DNA from: Vibrio proteolyticus NBRC 13287
Lineage (GTDB): Bacteria; Pseudomonadota; Gammaproteobacteria; Enterobacterales; Vibrionaceae
Reading direction: 5' to 3'
Length of the DNA stretch: 64,000 bases
NCBI RefSeq assembly: GCF_000467125.1
Contig: NZ_BATJ01000005.1
Location: forward strand, 182,798-246,797
In this document: positions 54,337 through 62,983 of the stretch, piece by piece
How positions within the stretch are numbered: position 1 is the stretch's first letter
How the letters are laid out: each line of letters opens with the position of its first letter
The notes under the pieces: generated by a model
What the model was told of the DNA's origin: nothing
What the model saw: only the letters and a program-made list of their open reading frames with translations
Database searches by the model: none
Translations under genes and position numbers: made by a program

Positions 54337-55125
54337 TTACATCAGGTGCCGCATTTCTTTCGCCCAGCCGGGCAACGTTTGCCGATACCAAGTCAAATAG
54401 CGCTCAGTGTCAGGATGCGCGCAGCGCTGTAGAATATTGACCACTTCAACCACGATCCAGCTTTTGGCCAGCACCACACGCAGCTCAAGCTCCCCCTGCG
54501 CCACCGTAGCTCGATAACACCGGTAGTGACGGCACGTCGCTCCAATTGTGTCAGCGTTCCCCATTCCCGGGATCATCGGAGCCAAATCAATAGCAGCACA
54601 ACCCAAACTAAAACGCTCCCAATCAAACAGCACCCGCTGGCCATTGCGCCGCACGCCCCAGTTGCCCGGGTTGGTATCTCCGGAAATCAAATGATGGTGT
54701 TCGAACAGAACAGCACTTTGCGCCTGGGCCCGGTAAAAATAACGCTCCGTTTCAGCGTCCATCGCTAATGCACGAAGGGCAGACTCCGTATCGTTTAAAC
54801 TCCAGGTATGAAGATGAGTCGGCGTATTTGGCAGAGGGGGAAACTCATGCAATCGCGCTAACTGACGAATGACCTTCTCATCACGATACACCTCAAGCTC
54901 CGGCAGAGCATCCGGTATGTGCTCAAGTTCCAGTCGCCCGGCAGCTTCGTCCAAGTTCAGGCAGCGCGGCACATAGATCCCAGCGTCGTTCAGCACCATT
55001 GAATAATCCCGATAAAACGCCACCTCAACGGGCGATGCCCCACGTTTGCAAATGATGCGATCGCCTTCAGGAGAGTGCATCAGGGTGACCTCCGCGCGCC
55101 CAAGACGGCGCAAGTTATCACTCAC
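54337..55125 (-). CDS. aminoglycoside phosphotransferase-fold (APH) family protein
   Basis: A 262-aa small-molecule kinase fold. The catalytic loop is LISGDTNPGNWGVRRNGQR (Asp near residue 151) and the Mg2+-binding LFDWERFSLG follows. Members phosphorylate antibiotics, choline, thiamine or sugars; nothing here identifies a drug substrate, so it should not be called a resistance gene. Start is GTG 55125, 11 bases after the OsmC stop, suggesting an operon. Confidence 0.82.
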   Translation of the reverse strand: MSDNLRRLGRAEVTLMHSPEGDRIICKRGASPVEVAFYRDYSMVLNDAGIYVPRCLNLDEAAGRLELEHIPDALPELEVYRDEKVIRQLARLHEFPPLPNTPTHLHTWSLNDTESALRALAMDAETERYFYRAQAQSAVLFEHHHLISGDTNPGNWGVRRNGQRVLFDWERFSLGCAAIDLAPMIPGMGNADTIGATCRHYRCYRATVAQGELELRVVLAKSWIVVEVVNILQRCAHPDTERYLTWYRQTLPGWAKEMRHLM

Positions 55126-55136
55126 TGTCCGCTCGT

Positions 55137-55604
55137 TCAGGTGCCAATTTCAGTGGTAATCTGGGTCTTAACCGAATTCGCGATAAAGCAGTTTTCGTGG
55201 GCAGTATGGTGCATTTTTTCCAGCTGTAACTGCGTTGGTTGCCGCTCACCAGAGAACACCACTTTAGGTCTCAACGTCACCCGAGTGACTGAGGTTCTGC
55301 CACTTTCGTCTTCTTCAAGTACACCAACGGCATCATCGCTGTAATGATCAATCAGATATTTACGCTTCGCTGCAATCGAGAGAAAAACTAACATATGGCA
55401 ACTCGACAGAGCCGCGATGAAAGCCTCTTCCGGATCGACATTGGCTGCCACCGAATAAGGCAACGGCACCACGTGTGGAGACGACGAGGCAGGTACACTT
55501 ACCCCACCATCAAACGACCAGATATGACCGCGGCTGTACTGATTGTCGGTAAAGAGCTCGTGCTCCCCTCTGCGCCAACTGATGTTAGCTGTGTATTCGG
55601 ACAT
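55137..55604 (-). CDS. OsmC family hydroperoxide-reductase-like protein
   Basis: A 155-aa OsmC/Ohr-fold protein. The two reactive cysteines are in ALSSCHMLVFL (about residue 70) and ENCFIANSVKTQ (about 144). It resembles the stand-alone OsmC branch that reduces organic hydroperoxides. It is distinct from the YhfA-like protein at 5892-6290. Probably cotranscribed with the APH-fold gene. Confidence 0.9.
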   Translation of the reverse strand: MSEYTANISWRRGEHELFTDNQYSRGHIWSFDGGVSVPASSSPHVVPLPYSVAANVDPEEAFIAALSSCHMLVFLSIAAKRKYLIDHYSDDAVGVLEEDESGRTSVTRVTLRPKVVFSGERQPTQLQLEKMHHTAHENCFIANSVKTQITTEIGT

Positions 55605-55639
55605 CCGTGTTCCTCACTGTATTATGATAATGACGCTCT

Positions 55640-55963
55640 CTACACCAGACGATATGTAATCACGTAGAACTGCATTTCATCTGGGTAGATCTCTTTGATC
55701 AAGGCTTTTAGCTTATCCAGTTCCATGTATTCCTGCTGCGCATGAAACTCATTGATGTCGTCAAACCAAAGAGGCTCCACAGACACGATTTCAATCCGGG
55801 CAAACTTGCGGTCAGTTTCTAATGTGTGCACATCGACTTCCGTACCCGGGACATACCCCATCTCGCTCTTATCACGGATGGTGATGGTTTTATTTCCGGA
55901 TACGATCGATGGCTCAAGCCATTCAAAAAAGGTAATTTTTGTTGGTATTTTCTGCACGTTCAT
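55640..55963 (-). CDS. yqfB: ASCH domain protein, YqfB-like N4-acetylcytidine amidohydrolase
   Basis: A 107-aa single ASCH domain. ITFFEWLEPSIVSGNKTITI near the start, RDKSE and the late YPDEMQFYVITYRLV match E. coli YqfB, which deacetylates N4-acetylcytidine. Length equals the family norm. ATG 55963 has no strong ribosome-binding site visible. Confidence 0.9.
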   Translation of the reverse strand: MNVQKIPTKITFFEWLEPSIVSGNKTITIRDKSEMGYVPGTEVDVHTLETDRKFARIEIVSVEPLWFDDINEFHAQQEYMELDKLKALIKEIYPDEMQFYVITYRLV

Positions 55964-56046
55964 CGGCTCCCGCAGCTTTTCGTCGCCCTAGTATCTATAA
56001 AGCCATCGTCAGCCGCAATCGCCATTTTCTGATTTCACCGGATTGC

Positions 56047-56142
56047 TTACACCACACCGCTTTGAACTTTGTAAAAGACCAGCGCAAACAAGCCCGCAAA
56101 CACCAACACCGTTGTCAAAATCTTCAGCCACAAAAACTTCAT
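56047..56142 (-). CDS. tiny membrane protein, 31 aa
   Basis: A short frame: MKFLWLKILTTVLVFAGLFA then a VFYKV end and stop, one transmembrane helix with positive residues at the N-side. GGAG lies 8 bases before ATG 56142. Codon use is normal. Such one-helix proteins often regulate transporters or enzymes; partner unknown. It sits upstream of yqfB and downstream of the DUF2938 gene on the same strand. Confidence 0.62.
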   Translation of the reverse strand: MKFLWLKILTTVLVFAGLFALVFYKVQSGVV

Positions 56143-56180
56143 GCATAACTCCTTACTTGGCCTCTACATTACACGACAAG

Positions 56181-56675
56181 TTACAGCGTCACAAAACTCA
56201 CTAAACGCAAGGCCAAAAAGAGCCCCAGACCATAAGACGCATGTGCGACAACACTGCGCATGCGTGCCGTTGCTGGCGCAGGCGTTTTTGCTGCCATCAC
56301 CCCAAACCCTAGCCCTGGTTGCATCACAAAAAATGGCACGACTACCGTCGCTACACCAAACAAGACTACCGCAGCAAAGCTCGCCTGCCCGGGTTGCATG
56401 CCAGCCAGCAGATAAAACAGCGCGGCAAACAGCACACCAATCACATAGTGACTGACCCAACCCAACGCGCATTCACCGCTTCTGGGCTGGGTTTGCAAGA
56501 TGGTATGATGCCGAAATTGCCCGCCAGGCATATACAACAACCAACGGCCAACCAAACAATAATTCAGTGACGCTATGCCCAGCAGCTTTTTCTGTCCCAG
56601 GGCGAACAAGTCCATAAAAATAGTCGCCAATATCCCTACAACTAACCAATGACTGACCAACACCCACTCATTCAT
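56181..56675 (-). CDS. DUF2938 family membrane protein
   Basis: A 164-aa protein with four hydrophobic segments (about 8-25, 73-92, 98-118 and 142-160). The LVGRWLLYMPGGQFRHHTI and SGECALGWVSHYVIGVLFA stretches are family marks. Function unknown. Located in a minus-strand series of small genes after the GFA-like gene. Confidence 0.85.
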   Translation of the reverse strand: MNEWVLVSHWLVVGILATIFMDLFALGQKKLLGIASLNYCLVGRWLLYMPGGQFRHHTILQTQPRSGECALGWVSHYVIGVLFAALFYLLAGMQPGQASFAAVVLFGVATVVVPFFVMQPGLGFGVMAAKTPAPATARMRSVVAHASYGLGLFLALRLVSFVTL

Positions 56676-56717
56676 TTCTTTCTCCTTGTCGCAGCTCGAC
56701 GGTGGCAGAATCTTCGC

Positions 56718-57131
56718 TTAAACCTGCTTATCGAAGGTCGGAACACCGGTCGGCAACTCGAACCAACTCACCTTTTCGCTGACCCAGACGTGCGCTGTAG
56801 GCGCAAACAGCATCTCACTTTCGCGCGCTACTGGTTTTAATTTCAGTTTGATCAAGTGCGGTTGATCCGGATTGATGTGATAAATCCGGTTACCACAACC
56901 GGTGCAAAACTTAGCACCATTGTGGTTGCCGCTATCCGCCAGACGGCTCCAACTGCCCATTTCTCCGGAGAACTCGATATCTTGGGCATCGACAACGGCG
57001 GTCACGCTGAACGGCGCGGTGGCCAGTTTCTGACATTCTCGGCAATGACAAGCGAGAACTTTCAACGGTTTGGCGTGCAGTTGATAACTCACCTGACCAC
57101 ACTGGCAGGACGCTTTTACGGGGAATGGCAT
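56718..57131 (-). CDS. GFA-like zinc protein (glutathione-dependent formaldehyde-activating family)
   Basis: A 137-aa protein with the zinc-binding cysteines of the Mss4-like GFA fold: CQCGQVSY near residue 10, ACHCRECQK near 28 and FCTGCGNRI near 91. The original member binds glutathione and formaldehyde, but most relatives have unknown substrates. Start at ATG 57131. The neighbouring peroxiredoxin is divergent, so a shared stress theme is possible. Confidence 0.9.
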   Translation of the reverse strand: MPFPVKASCQCGQVSYQLHAKPLKVLACHCRECQKLATAPFSVTAVVDAQDIEFSGEMGSWSRLADSGNHNGAKFCTGCGNRIYHINPDQPHLIKLKLKPVARESEMLFAPTAHVWVSEKVSWFELPTGVPTFDKQV

Positions 57132-57349
57132 AGGTAATGTAGCTCCTTAACTGAGTCGTCATCTCTCGCACGGCTCGGGCGAGAGATATGAAATAGCAAC
57201 CATAACATGCTAGGGCGTGTTCCCCGAGTAAATCCTGCTCAGATTGACAGCTGTACGGCATTATCCGATTAACCTCAGAGAATCTCCGTGTTCCTGTCGG
57301 GCAGAACGTACTAAACTGAACATTCGCACAACCGTTAAGGAATAAGGTC

Positions 57350-57823
57350 ATGATTCAACAAGGTCAATCTCTCCCTCAATCTTCTCTCAACGAACTGACG
57401 GCAGACGGTATGGTCACCCATCCGACCCACGAACTGTTCGCCGGCAAAAAAGTCGTGCTGTTTGCAGTACCTGGTGCTTTTACGCCAACCTGCTCTGAAG
57501 CGCACCTTCCAGGCTACGTGGTCCTGGCCGATCAGTTGAAAGCCAAAGGCGTTGACATGATTGCCTGTGTGGCCGTCAACGATGCGTTTGTGATGCAAGC
57601 CTGGGGCGAAGCCCAGAACGCCAGCGAAATTCGCATGCTGGCAGACGGCGATGCGAGTTTTACAAAAGCATTAGGACTGGAAATGGATACAGCCGGCTTT
57701 GGTGGTATCCGTTCACAGCGCTACGCGATGATCGTCGAAGACGGCAAAGTCACGACTCTGAATGTGGAAGAGCCTCAATCATTTGAAGTCAGTAAGGCCG
57801 AGGCTATTCTGGATCTACTGTAA
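57350..57823 (+). CDS. peroxiredoxin, Prx5/atypical type
   Basis: A 157-aa thiol peroxidase. The peroxidatic Cys48 lies in VPGAFTPTCSEAHLPGY, the Prx5-type motif, with Thr45 and a later Arg completing the site. A second cysteine at about 73 (MIACVAVND) is family typical. It would reduce hydroperoxides using thioredoxin, glutaredoxin or glutathione. AAGGAATAAGG precedes ATG 57350, and a strong terminator follows. Confidence 0.95.
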   Translation: MIQQGQSLPQSSLNELTADGMVTHPTHELFAGKKVVLFAVPGAFTPTCSEAHLPGYVVLADQLKAKGVDMIACVAVNDAFVMQAWGEAQNASEIRMLADGDASFTKALGLEMDTAGFGGIRSQRYAMIVEDGKVTTLNVEEPQSFEVSKAEAILDLL

Positions 57824-57827
57824 TCAC

Positions 57828-57859
57828 AAAGCCCCGGATATAGTTACCCGGGGCTTTTT
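57828..57859 (+). terminator. Peroxiredoxin gene terminator
   Basis: AAAGCCCCGG at 57828-57837 pairs with CCGGGGCTTT at 57848-57857, followed by Ts. Confidence 0.9.
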
Positions 57860-57971
57860 CGTCTCCACTAACCGCCAATCCAATCAGCATAACGCTGATG
57901 TCTAATGCATAACTGCTAGAGCGAATACGCTTTCTCAAATCCTTCGCACCAAATATGAATCCAAGTCAAAT

Positions 57972-58787
57972 TCACGGTTCTTCTTTGTTTTGAATTGACG
58001 GAGTTTCAAGCAGCCCTGACGAATGCAACAACCACGCTCTGATTTCGCAGCACAACCAGTCCGGATTATCCAGAGCAATATCATGGCCATCACATGCATT
58101 GATCCGCAGTGCCGCTTTCCATTTTTTCGCTATCGCCTGAGTGGCAAGCGGGCTCACCAGGCGATCATGCTGTGAAGAAATAAACAACACGGGCGCTGTA
58201 ATTCTTTTAATACGAAAAGTGGCCGCTGCGCGAAGCTGGCGGATAAAATTAGATATGCGCGTCGGGTAGCGACGCTGCAGCTGCGCCCAATGGCGGACAA
58301 CTTCTGGTCGGTTGGGCTGATTAGACACCAGGCGATACACGCATCGCTCTCTCACTGTTACTGGCAACATCAGTGCCCCAATAATTCGGACAAGCGCAGC
58401 GGGTTTGAGACGTTGATAACACGGGCTGAACCCCGCTGCACTGGTATTAATACAAACGGCACGGCGCACTTCATGCGGATACCTTTCCAACCACTTCAGA
58501 GCGATCATACCGCCCATTGAAATTGCCACCACATCAATCGGCGCCTGTCCGTCCAGTTGCTGTCGAATGCTGTCTACCATGTCTTCCATGCAGTCAGGCG
58601 ACGTCAGATGAGCCAGGGAACCTGTACCCGGTATGTCTACGCAACGCACATGACACTCCGGCATCACTTGCTGCAACTGCGAGGGAAACTCACCCCAATG
58701 GAACTGCCCCCTGAACAGTCCGCGTAACAAGACCACTTGCCTGGCAGGCGCCGCAACCGCTGTATGTTCATTCGCTATCGGCGTCAC
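57972..58787 (-). CDS. alpha/beta-fold hydrolase
   Basis: A 271-aa esterase- or lipase-like hydrolase. The nucleophile elbow is VVAISMGGMIAL with Ser90, the acid is in SSQHDRLVSP and the His in NACDGHDIALDNP. An oxyanion segment LLRGLFRGQFHWGEF replaces the common HGGG. The start GTG 58787 lies inside the nitrilase gene (20-base overlap), so the two are translated together. Substrate unknown; a two-step ester/amide pathway is an attractive guess. Confidence 0.86.
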   Translation of the reverse strand: MTPIANEHTAVAAPARQVVLLRGLFRGQFHWGEFPSQLQQVMPECHVRCVDIPGTGSLAHLTSPDCMEDMVDSIRQQLDGQAPIDVVAISMGGMIALKWLERYPHEVRRAVCINTSAAGFSPCYQRLKPAALVRIIGALMLPVTVRERCVYRLVSNQPNRPEVVRHWAQLQRRYPTRISNFIRQLRAAATFRIKRITAPVLFISSQHDRLVSPLATQAIAKKWKAALRINACDGHDIALDNPDWLCCEIRAWLLHSSGLLETPSIQNKEEP

Positions 58788-59529
58788 ACGTCACCACACC
58801 ATGCGAGCCGTCAGAGGCAATACGACATACAATTAACCCCGGTTCATTCATCAGAGCGGCTACCGGTTCGCCAGATGGCAGCCACATGGTGCTCTTACCA
58901 CAGGTCTGCCATCCTCCGGTCACGGAGATGTGATTGGCTAATAACACTGGCATGTTGTAACTGCTGGCAATATCGGCCAGTATCGACGCATCGGTCTCGT
59001 ACCCCGCAGGTGAAATCAACGCGCTGACGACATAGACATCCGCCTTTTGCTGATTGGCATCACGGGCATGTTGCGGCTCACTAAAATCAGCACAAATCGC
59101 CAAAGCCAACGTAAAACCCTGGATGTTCAATGTATGGTTTTGTGAGCCCGCGGAGCAAAACACGTCCTCGCCAGGGTGAAGATATTGTTTAGTACAAAAG
59201 TGCACATCCCCCTGGGGTGAACAAACCACCGCAGCAATCGCAGGCTTGTCATTAGGACAAGCCAACGGACAACCTGCAATCACCCAAATAGCGTATTTTT
59301 GTGCCGCCGTCTTCAACGCTTGGATCGCATCGCTCTCTTCGGTCATGGCTAATGTCGCTAACAATTCAAGCTCATAGCCTGTCAGTGACAATTCCGGGAA
59401 GACCACTAAATCAACCTGCTGCTGAGCCGCCGCAGCGATTGCGGCCAAATGCTCGGTCAAATTCGTCGCTATCTGGCCCTTTTTGACCGGAATCTGTGCC
59501 AATGCTATATCAATCGTGTTTGTATCCAT
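58768..59529 (-). CDS. carbon-nitrogen hydrolase (nitrilase superfamily)
   Basis: A 253-aa amidase with the full Glu-Lys-Cys triad: Glu47 (VVFPELSLTGYE), Lys115 (CTKQYLHPGE) and Cys148 (LAICADFSEPQHA). Numbering is from the TTG one codon upstream. ATG 59529 is preferred, with AGGAAG upstream. Relatives hydrolyse linear amides, N-carbamoyl compounds or deaminated glutathione. Overlap with the alpha/beta-hydrolase gene points to a shared pathway. Confidence 0.9.
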   Translation of the reverse strand: MDTNTIDIALAQIPVKKGQIATNLTEHLAAIAAAAQQQVDLVVFPELSLTGYELELLATLAMTEESDAIQALKTAAQKYAIWVIAGCPLACPNDKPAIAAVVCSPQGDVHFCTKQYLHPGEDVFCSAGSQNHTLNIQGFTLALAICADFSEPQHARDANQQKADVYVVSALISPAGYETDASILADIASSYNMPVLLANHISVTGGWQTCGKSTMWLPSGEPVAALMNEPGLIVCRIASDGSHGVVTCDADSE

Positions 59530-59573
59530 CAACTCTACTTCTTCCTAACTGGAGGCTGTTGTAACAAGGGGAC

Positions 59574-60188
59574 TTACTCGCCGGTGCCCAGATGACGCTG
59601 TCTCATGTATTGCACCAGCATTTCGGCTTCCAGAGAGTCTTGGCTGCACAAGCCAGCAACAACACCTTGCTGATCGTCCTGACTTCGATGCTGACCCAGC
59701 TTCTCTTTAGCCAAAATGTCGTCCAGCACGATGCGAATTCCGACAATAGCGTGGGAGAGCTTATCAACAAACTCATCGGGCATCGTATCGTTGGCGTGTA
59801 ATAACTCAGGCTCGTACTTGGCGGTCAATTGTTCGAGTGATGCCAGTGTTTCCGACGCATCGAGAAACTCAACGGTACCGTAACAATGCACGGAGGCATA
59901 ATTCCAGGTTGGTACTGCCGGTTTTCGCCGGTACCAGGTCGGAGAGATATAGGCATGCGGCCCTTGAAAGACGATCAATACCCGCTGACCTGACAACTGT
60001 TTCCAATGTGGATTGGCTTTCGCCAGATGCCCATACAAGACCCCTTTGGGCCCCTCTGAAGGTTCAAGTATCAGCGGTAAATGTGTCGCTTCCTGAGTGG
60101 GCGAAACCATCAGAGCAAAACCATGGTGGGCGATAAAATCAATGATGGCGTTGTCACCCGACATCACCATGTTCTTTGGTATGAACAT
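59574..60188 (-). CDS. FMN-binding PaiB-family protein
   Basis: A 204-aa PaiB-type protein, related to flavin split barrels; B. subtilis PaiB is described as a negative regulator of sporulation and degradative genes. Typical segments are MVSPTQEATHLPLILEP and YISPTWYRRKPAVPTWNYAS, VHCYG. ATG 60188 with AAGGA upstream is chosen over 60224. The biochemical role outside Bacillus is unclear. Confidence 0.9.
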   Translation of the reverse strand: MFIPKNMVMSGDNAIIDFIAHHGFALMVSPTQEATHLPLILEPSEGPKGVLYGHLAKANPHWKQLSGQRVLIVFQGPHAYISPTWYRRKPAVPTWNYASVHCYGTVEFLDASETLASLEQLTAKYEPELLHANDTMPDEFVDKLSHAIVGIRIVLDDILAKEKLGQHRSQDDQQGVVAGLCSQDSLEAEMLVQYMRQRHLGTGE

Positions 60189-60264
60189 ACTCTTCCTTGT
60201 CTTTGATTGACCTTGGCGTTCCATTGCACCGCGCTGATGTCGCGGGTCTCACACTGTCGCGTTA

Positions 60265-61056
60265 TCACAAATGATTGTGCGTAATTCGCCGATATTCTTC
60301 AATCAGTGGCTGCGCAAAACTGGCGCTCAATTGTACTACCTCGTTGACCGTGGCGGTTTCTTTTCTCAAAATCATGAGCGCCATCTCAACTCCCGGTTCA
60401 TAGTGAGGTTGATAACGACGGATCACTCCCGCACACTCTTCCGGACCCACCAGCCAGCTGCGATGTTGCTCCACCAGTAACCCACAGGCACTACGAAGCA
60501 ACTTCTTCGCTAAAACTCTTCCTCTGGTGCTTGCGTTATCTTCATTTAATCCAGAATTCAGCATCACCACCATTTCTGGTAAATCTTCATTCAGCGCACT
60601 AGCAATGGCTAAATTTGGTCTACAAGCCTCAAAACCGAGTGTGAGATCTTTTCCCCATAGGCAGCAACAACAGTGTTTGAGCCAGAACTGCCAGCGAAAC
60701 TTTTCTTGCGGATGCAGAACTTCTGCCAAATGACCTGGGTCAAAGTCGACCTTCGTGATGAGGGGAAATCCTTCCGTCAAAGCCAAAGACAATTGTTTTA
60801 GACGCTTGTGATCTTGCTCCGTTAGAGGCGCGCAAAAAACTACCGACATATCAAGATCAGAGTGACACCGCTTTGCTTCCCCGCGGGCAACACTGCCGTA
60901 CAAGTAAATACTGTGTATTGCGGTGGGAAAGGTGCTCAGCAATTGCGCTACGGCTTGGTCCACCACAACACGAAACTCGGTTTGTATTCGTTCCGGATGG
61001 CAGACATTGAGCACAAAGCCCTGCTCATCCACACCCCGTTTTTTCATGTTATCCAT
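60265..61056 (-). CDS. nucleotidyltransferase-domain protein
   Basis: A 263-aa protein with a pol-beta nucleotidyltransferase site, YLYGSVARGEAKRCHSDLDM (GS at about 55, two Asp at about 68 and 70). The C-terminal half is helical, as in aminoglycoside adenylyltransferases. Sequence does not show whether the substrate is a drug or a protein. ATG 61056 is chosen over TTG 61059. Not an annotated resistance gene on this evidence. Confidence 0.82.
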   Translation of the reverse strand: MDNMKKRGVDEQGFVLNVCHPERIQTEFRVVVDQAVAQLLSTFPTAIHSIYLYGSVARGEAKRCHSDLDMSVVFCAPLTEQDHKRLKQLSLALTEGFPLITKVDFDPGHLAEVLHPQEKFRWQFWLKHCCCCLWGKDLTLGFEACRPNLAIASALNEDLPEMVVMLNSGLNEDNASTRGRVLAKKLLRSACGLLVEQHRSWLVGPEECAGVIRRYQPHYEPGVEMALMILRKETATVNEVVQLSASFAQPLIEEYRRITHNHL

Positions 61057-61083
61057 CAACCCACCCTTGATTTGAATACCTTG

Positions 61084-61500
61084 CTAGACTCCGCCGGCAA
61101 TCTGATGTCTATTCTCACAATCCGTTTGGGTCATTACGACAGGTTCGGAGCGGTCCTTTGAGCCTGATGCTAATGATATGCGGTAATCGAGAGAGCTAAA
61201 CTGAGAAAAGTTGTGACGCTCACAAAGTGCCAACTGAGCGCGCCGAAGTAAACGCTGAGGCTCAAAATTGAGCGGACTCAAGCCAGGCTCACCGGCATAA
61301 AACACCACGGTAATCAGGTGGTAACCACCAGACAAATGACCCACGCTCACCCTCTCGTCAACCTCAATGACAATGCCACGGACATCTGCTTCCACCTGTT
61401 GCAACATGTCTGTATTTTGAGCCTGACGGTACACCGCCTGAGCACATTTCAGAGCTGCCGCAACAATTAACACCACACCAAACAGCGCTTTCGAATTCAT
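61084..61500 (-). CDS. hypothetical exported or anchored protein, 138 aa
   Basis: Residues 1-22 form a hydrophobic segment ending KCAQA that could be a signal peptide or anchor. The rest is a mixed alpha/beta soluble region, with VRGIVIEVDERVSVGHLSGG at about 40-60. No family recognised. Start ATG 61500 is preferred to TTG 61512; both have poor ribosome-binding sites. It follows nothing obvious and sits 28 bases upstream of the nucleotidyltransferase gene, so they may be cotranscribed. Confidence 0.62.
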   Translation of the reverse strand: MNSKALFGVVLIVAAALKCAQAVYRQAQNTDMLQQVEADVRGIVIEVDERVSVGHLSGGYHLITVVFYAGEPGLSPLNFEPQRLLRRAQLALCERHNFSQFSSLDYRISLASGSKDRSEPVVMTQTDCENRHQIAGGV

Positions 61501-61669
61501 CCGCACAATCAACTCAACTAAGCGTCGGCGTTCGGCACGACGTCACCGTACTGACGATACAAGATCGCAACATCTGGACCAGTTGCGTTACCCAACACTG
61601 GCTTGTGGCCGATGAGCATCTACAGTGACATTCTGGGTAGTCAACCAGCCGCAACTCAGTATCCATAAC

Positions 61670-61888
61670 CTAACGTCCGGATGTAACCAGCTCAATCACT
61701 TTGCGCGCTTTTTCAAAATGATCCAGTTGATGAGTGTGTATCCACCAGGTAGCCGCTTCCATCAACAGCTCTGGGTCATCGTTTTTATTTGCAAAGAAAG
61801 CATAGAACGACACACCGACGTGCTCGCCTTTTTGACTGATTTTCTTATTGCATACAGCGATGATCTTTTCCCTAAGTACTTGTCGCAT
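61670..61888 (-). CDS. hypothetical protein, 72 aa (possibly DUF6500-like)
   Basis: From ATG 61888 the protein is soluble and helical, with KGEHVGVSFYAFFANKNDDP and MEAATWWIHTHQLDHFEKAR as its strongest segments. I think it resembles the DUF6500 group, but this is from memory of the pattern. An upstream start at 61954 would add a hydrophobic 22 residues with no ribosome-binding site. Isolated on the minus strand. Confidence 0.62.
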   Translation of the reverse strand: MRQVLREKIIAVCNKKISQKGEHVGVSFYAFFANKNDDPELLMEAATWWIHTHQLDHFEKARKVIELVTSGR

Positions 61889-61963
61889 TTCATAATCCAG
61901 ACAGATAAAAAACGCAAAGATACATACAATTGCATATACACACAACCGCCACAATGATATTAG

Positions 61964-62056
61964 CGATACCAGGAAGCGATTGAGTCGATTTACAAAGCCG
62001 TATTGGCACAGGGATTGAGCGCAAAATCTTGGGGAGGCGGCAAGAACAACACATAG
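61964..62056 (+). pseudogene. possible C-terminal gene remnant
   Basis: A 30-codon frame directly after a TAG encodes protein-like sequence RYQEAIESIYKAVLAQGLSA and ends at 62056, but has no start codon. It looks like the end of a lost gene. Chance cannot be excluded. Confidence 0.25.
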
Positions 62057-62077
62057 AACGGGGGCCGCTCTATGTGT
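62049..62077. terminator. Hairpin downstream of the DUF3297 gene
   Basis: ACACATAGA at 62049-62057 and TCTATGTGT at 62069-62077 are perfect complements. T-rich sequence on the minus strand is weak. Confidence 0.45.
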
Positions 62078-62103
62078 GAAACGACAAGAGTGGAAGCAGG
62101 GCT

Positions 62104-62352
62104 TTATTTGTAAAATGCTTCCACTTCACCTTTTAGGGTGATCAGCATTGGATTACCGTAACGATCGCGAGATTTAGGAGACGCGATTTTTACCCAGCCT
62201 TCGCTGACACAATATTCTTCAACATCCGTACGCTCTTTGCCATTCAGACGAATACCGATCTGGTGTTCAAAACACTCAGCAACAAAGTGTGGGCTACGAG
62301 GGTTACCCGCCAGACGATCTGGCAAAGCTGGTTTTGCGTTATTTTCGCTCAT
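62104..62352 (-). CDS. DUF3297 family protein
   Basis: An 82-aa conserved protein. PALPDRLAGNPRSPHFV at the start and GWVKIASPKSRDRYGNPMLI in the second half are the marks of DUF3297. It is soluble and its function is unknown. Start ATG 62352; AGGTCATCAAC upstream gives a modest ribosome-binding site. Confidence 0.88.
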   Translation of the reverse strand: MSENNAKPALPDRLAGNPRSPHFVAECFEHQIGIRLNGKERTDVEEYCVSEGWVKIASPKSRDRYGNPMLITLKGEVEAFYK

Positions 62353-62462
62353 GTTGATGACCTGAAATAGATAAAGAACCTGCTATTTTAGACAAACCTA
62401 GCCTCAGGCTCAACAAACATCACCACGAGAAACGATCCGCTGGCAAAGCAGGATGCATTACT

Positions 62463-62729
62463 TTAGTCTGCAGATTGCTTAGACTGGCGATAGCTATCAA
62501 CAAATCTTTGTAGATCTTGCTGTTGAGTCTCTATCACTGCTTCTTTGATTGATTCAGAATATACAACTTGCAATGAAATGCTTGCCACAAAGAATAACAA
62601 TGATGCTACGCACCCAATACCGCCCAATATTTTCGTTTTTTTATTCTTTTTTACCAAGCCAACAATGATGGTGACAAAAAAGACCGGAAAGGCGATTAAT
62701 GAAACCAAAGACAAATACACGACAAACAT
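62463..62729 (-). CDS. hypothetical membrane protein, 88 aa
   Basis: Two hydrophobic segments (about residues 3-25 and 36-55 from ATG 62729) separated by a KKNKKTK loop, then a Gln-rich amphipathic tail. An upstream TTG at 62789 would add 20 residues. No family recognised. Located in the looser right-hand part of the window. Confidence 0.6.
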   Translation of the reverse strand: MFVVYLSLVSLIAFPVFFVTIIVGLVKKNKKTKILGGIGCVASLLFFVASISLQVVYSESIKEAVIETQQQDLQRFVDSYRQSKQSAD

Positions 62730-62807
62730 AACTCTAAAAACTCTCGTTAAATCAACAATTACACGATACCCAAAACACAGCGCGATCAATACGAGCTTTG
62801 CCAGACA

Positions 62808-62948
62808 TTACGAATCTTTCTTAACCAACTTGCTACAGGTGCGTTGCTGGCTGAGCAATAGCCAGTCACTCTCACTCAGCACGGTTTCAAATTTCGCAAT
62901 ACCACCACCTATGAAGCTGACATCCCAGTCTGCATGAGACTTCACCAC
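62808..62948 (-). CDS. short frame, 46 aa, possibly a truncated gene
   Basis: From GTG 62948 the frame reads SHADWDVSFIGGGIAKFETV and then SDWLLLSQQ, ending KKDS at 62808. The composition is protein-like, but the frame is open only to a stop near 62971 and has no ATG or ribosome-binding site, so it may be the 3' remnant of a larger gene. Confidence 0.35.
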   Translation of the reverse strand: MVKSHADWDVSFIGGGIAKFETVLSESDWLLLSQQRTCSKLVKKDS

Positions 62949-62983
62949 ACGAAAATTAGCTTTTCCTTGTTAACGGCCTACTG

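Noticed and set aside
54337..61056. Antibiotic-resistance genes (APH-fold and nucleotidyltransferase proteins)
   Set aside because: Only the general folds are recognisable; there is no mobile context and no drug-specific motif.
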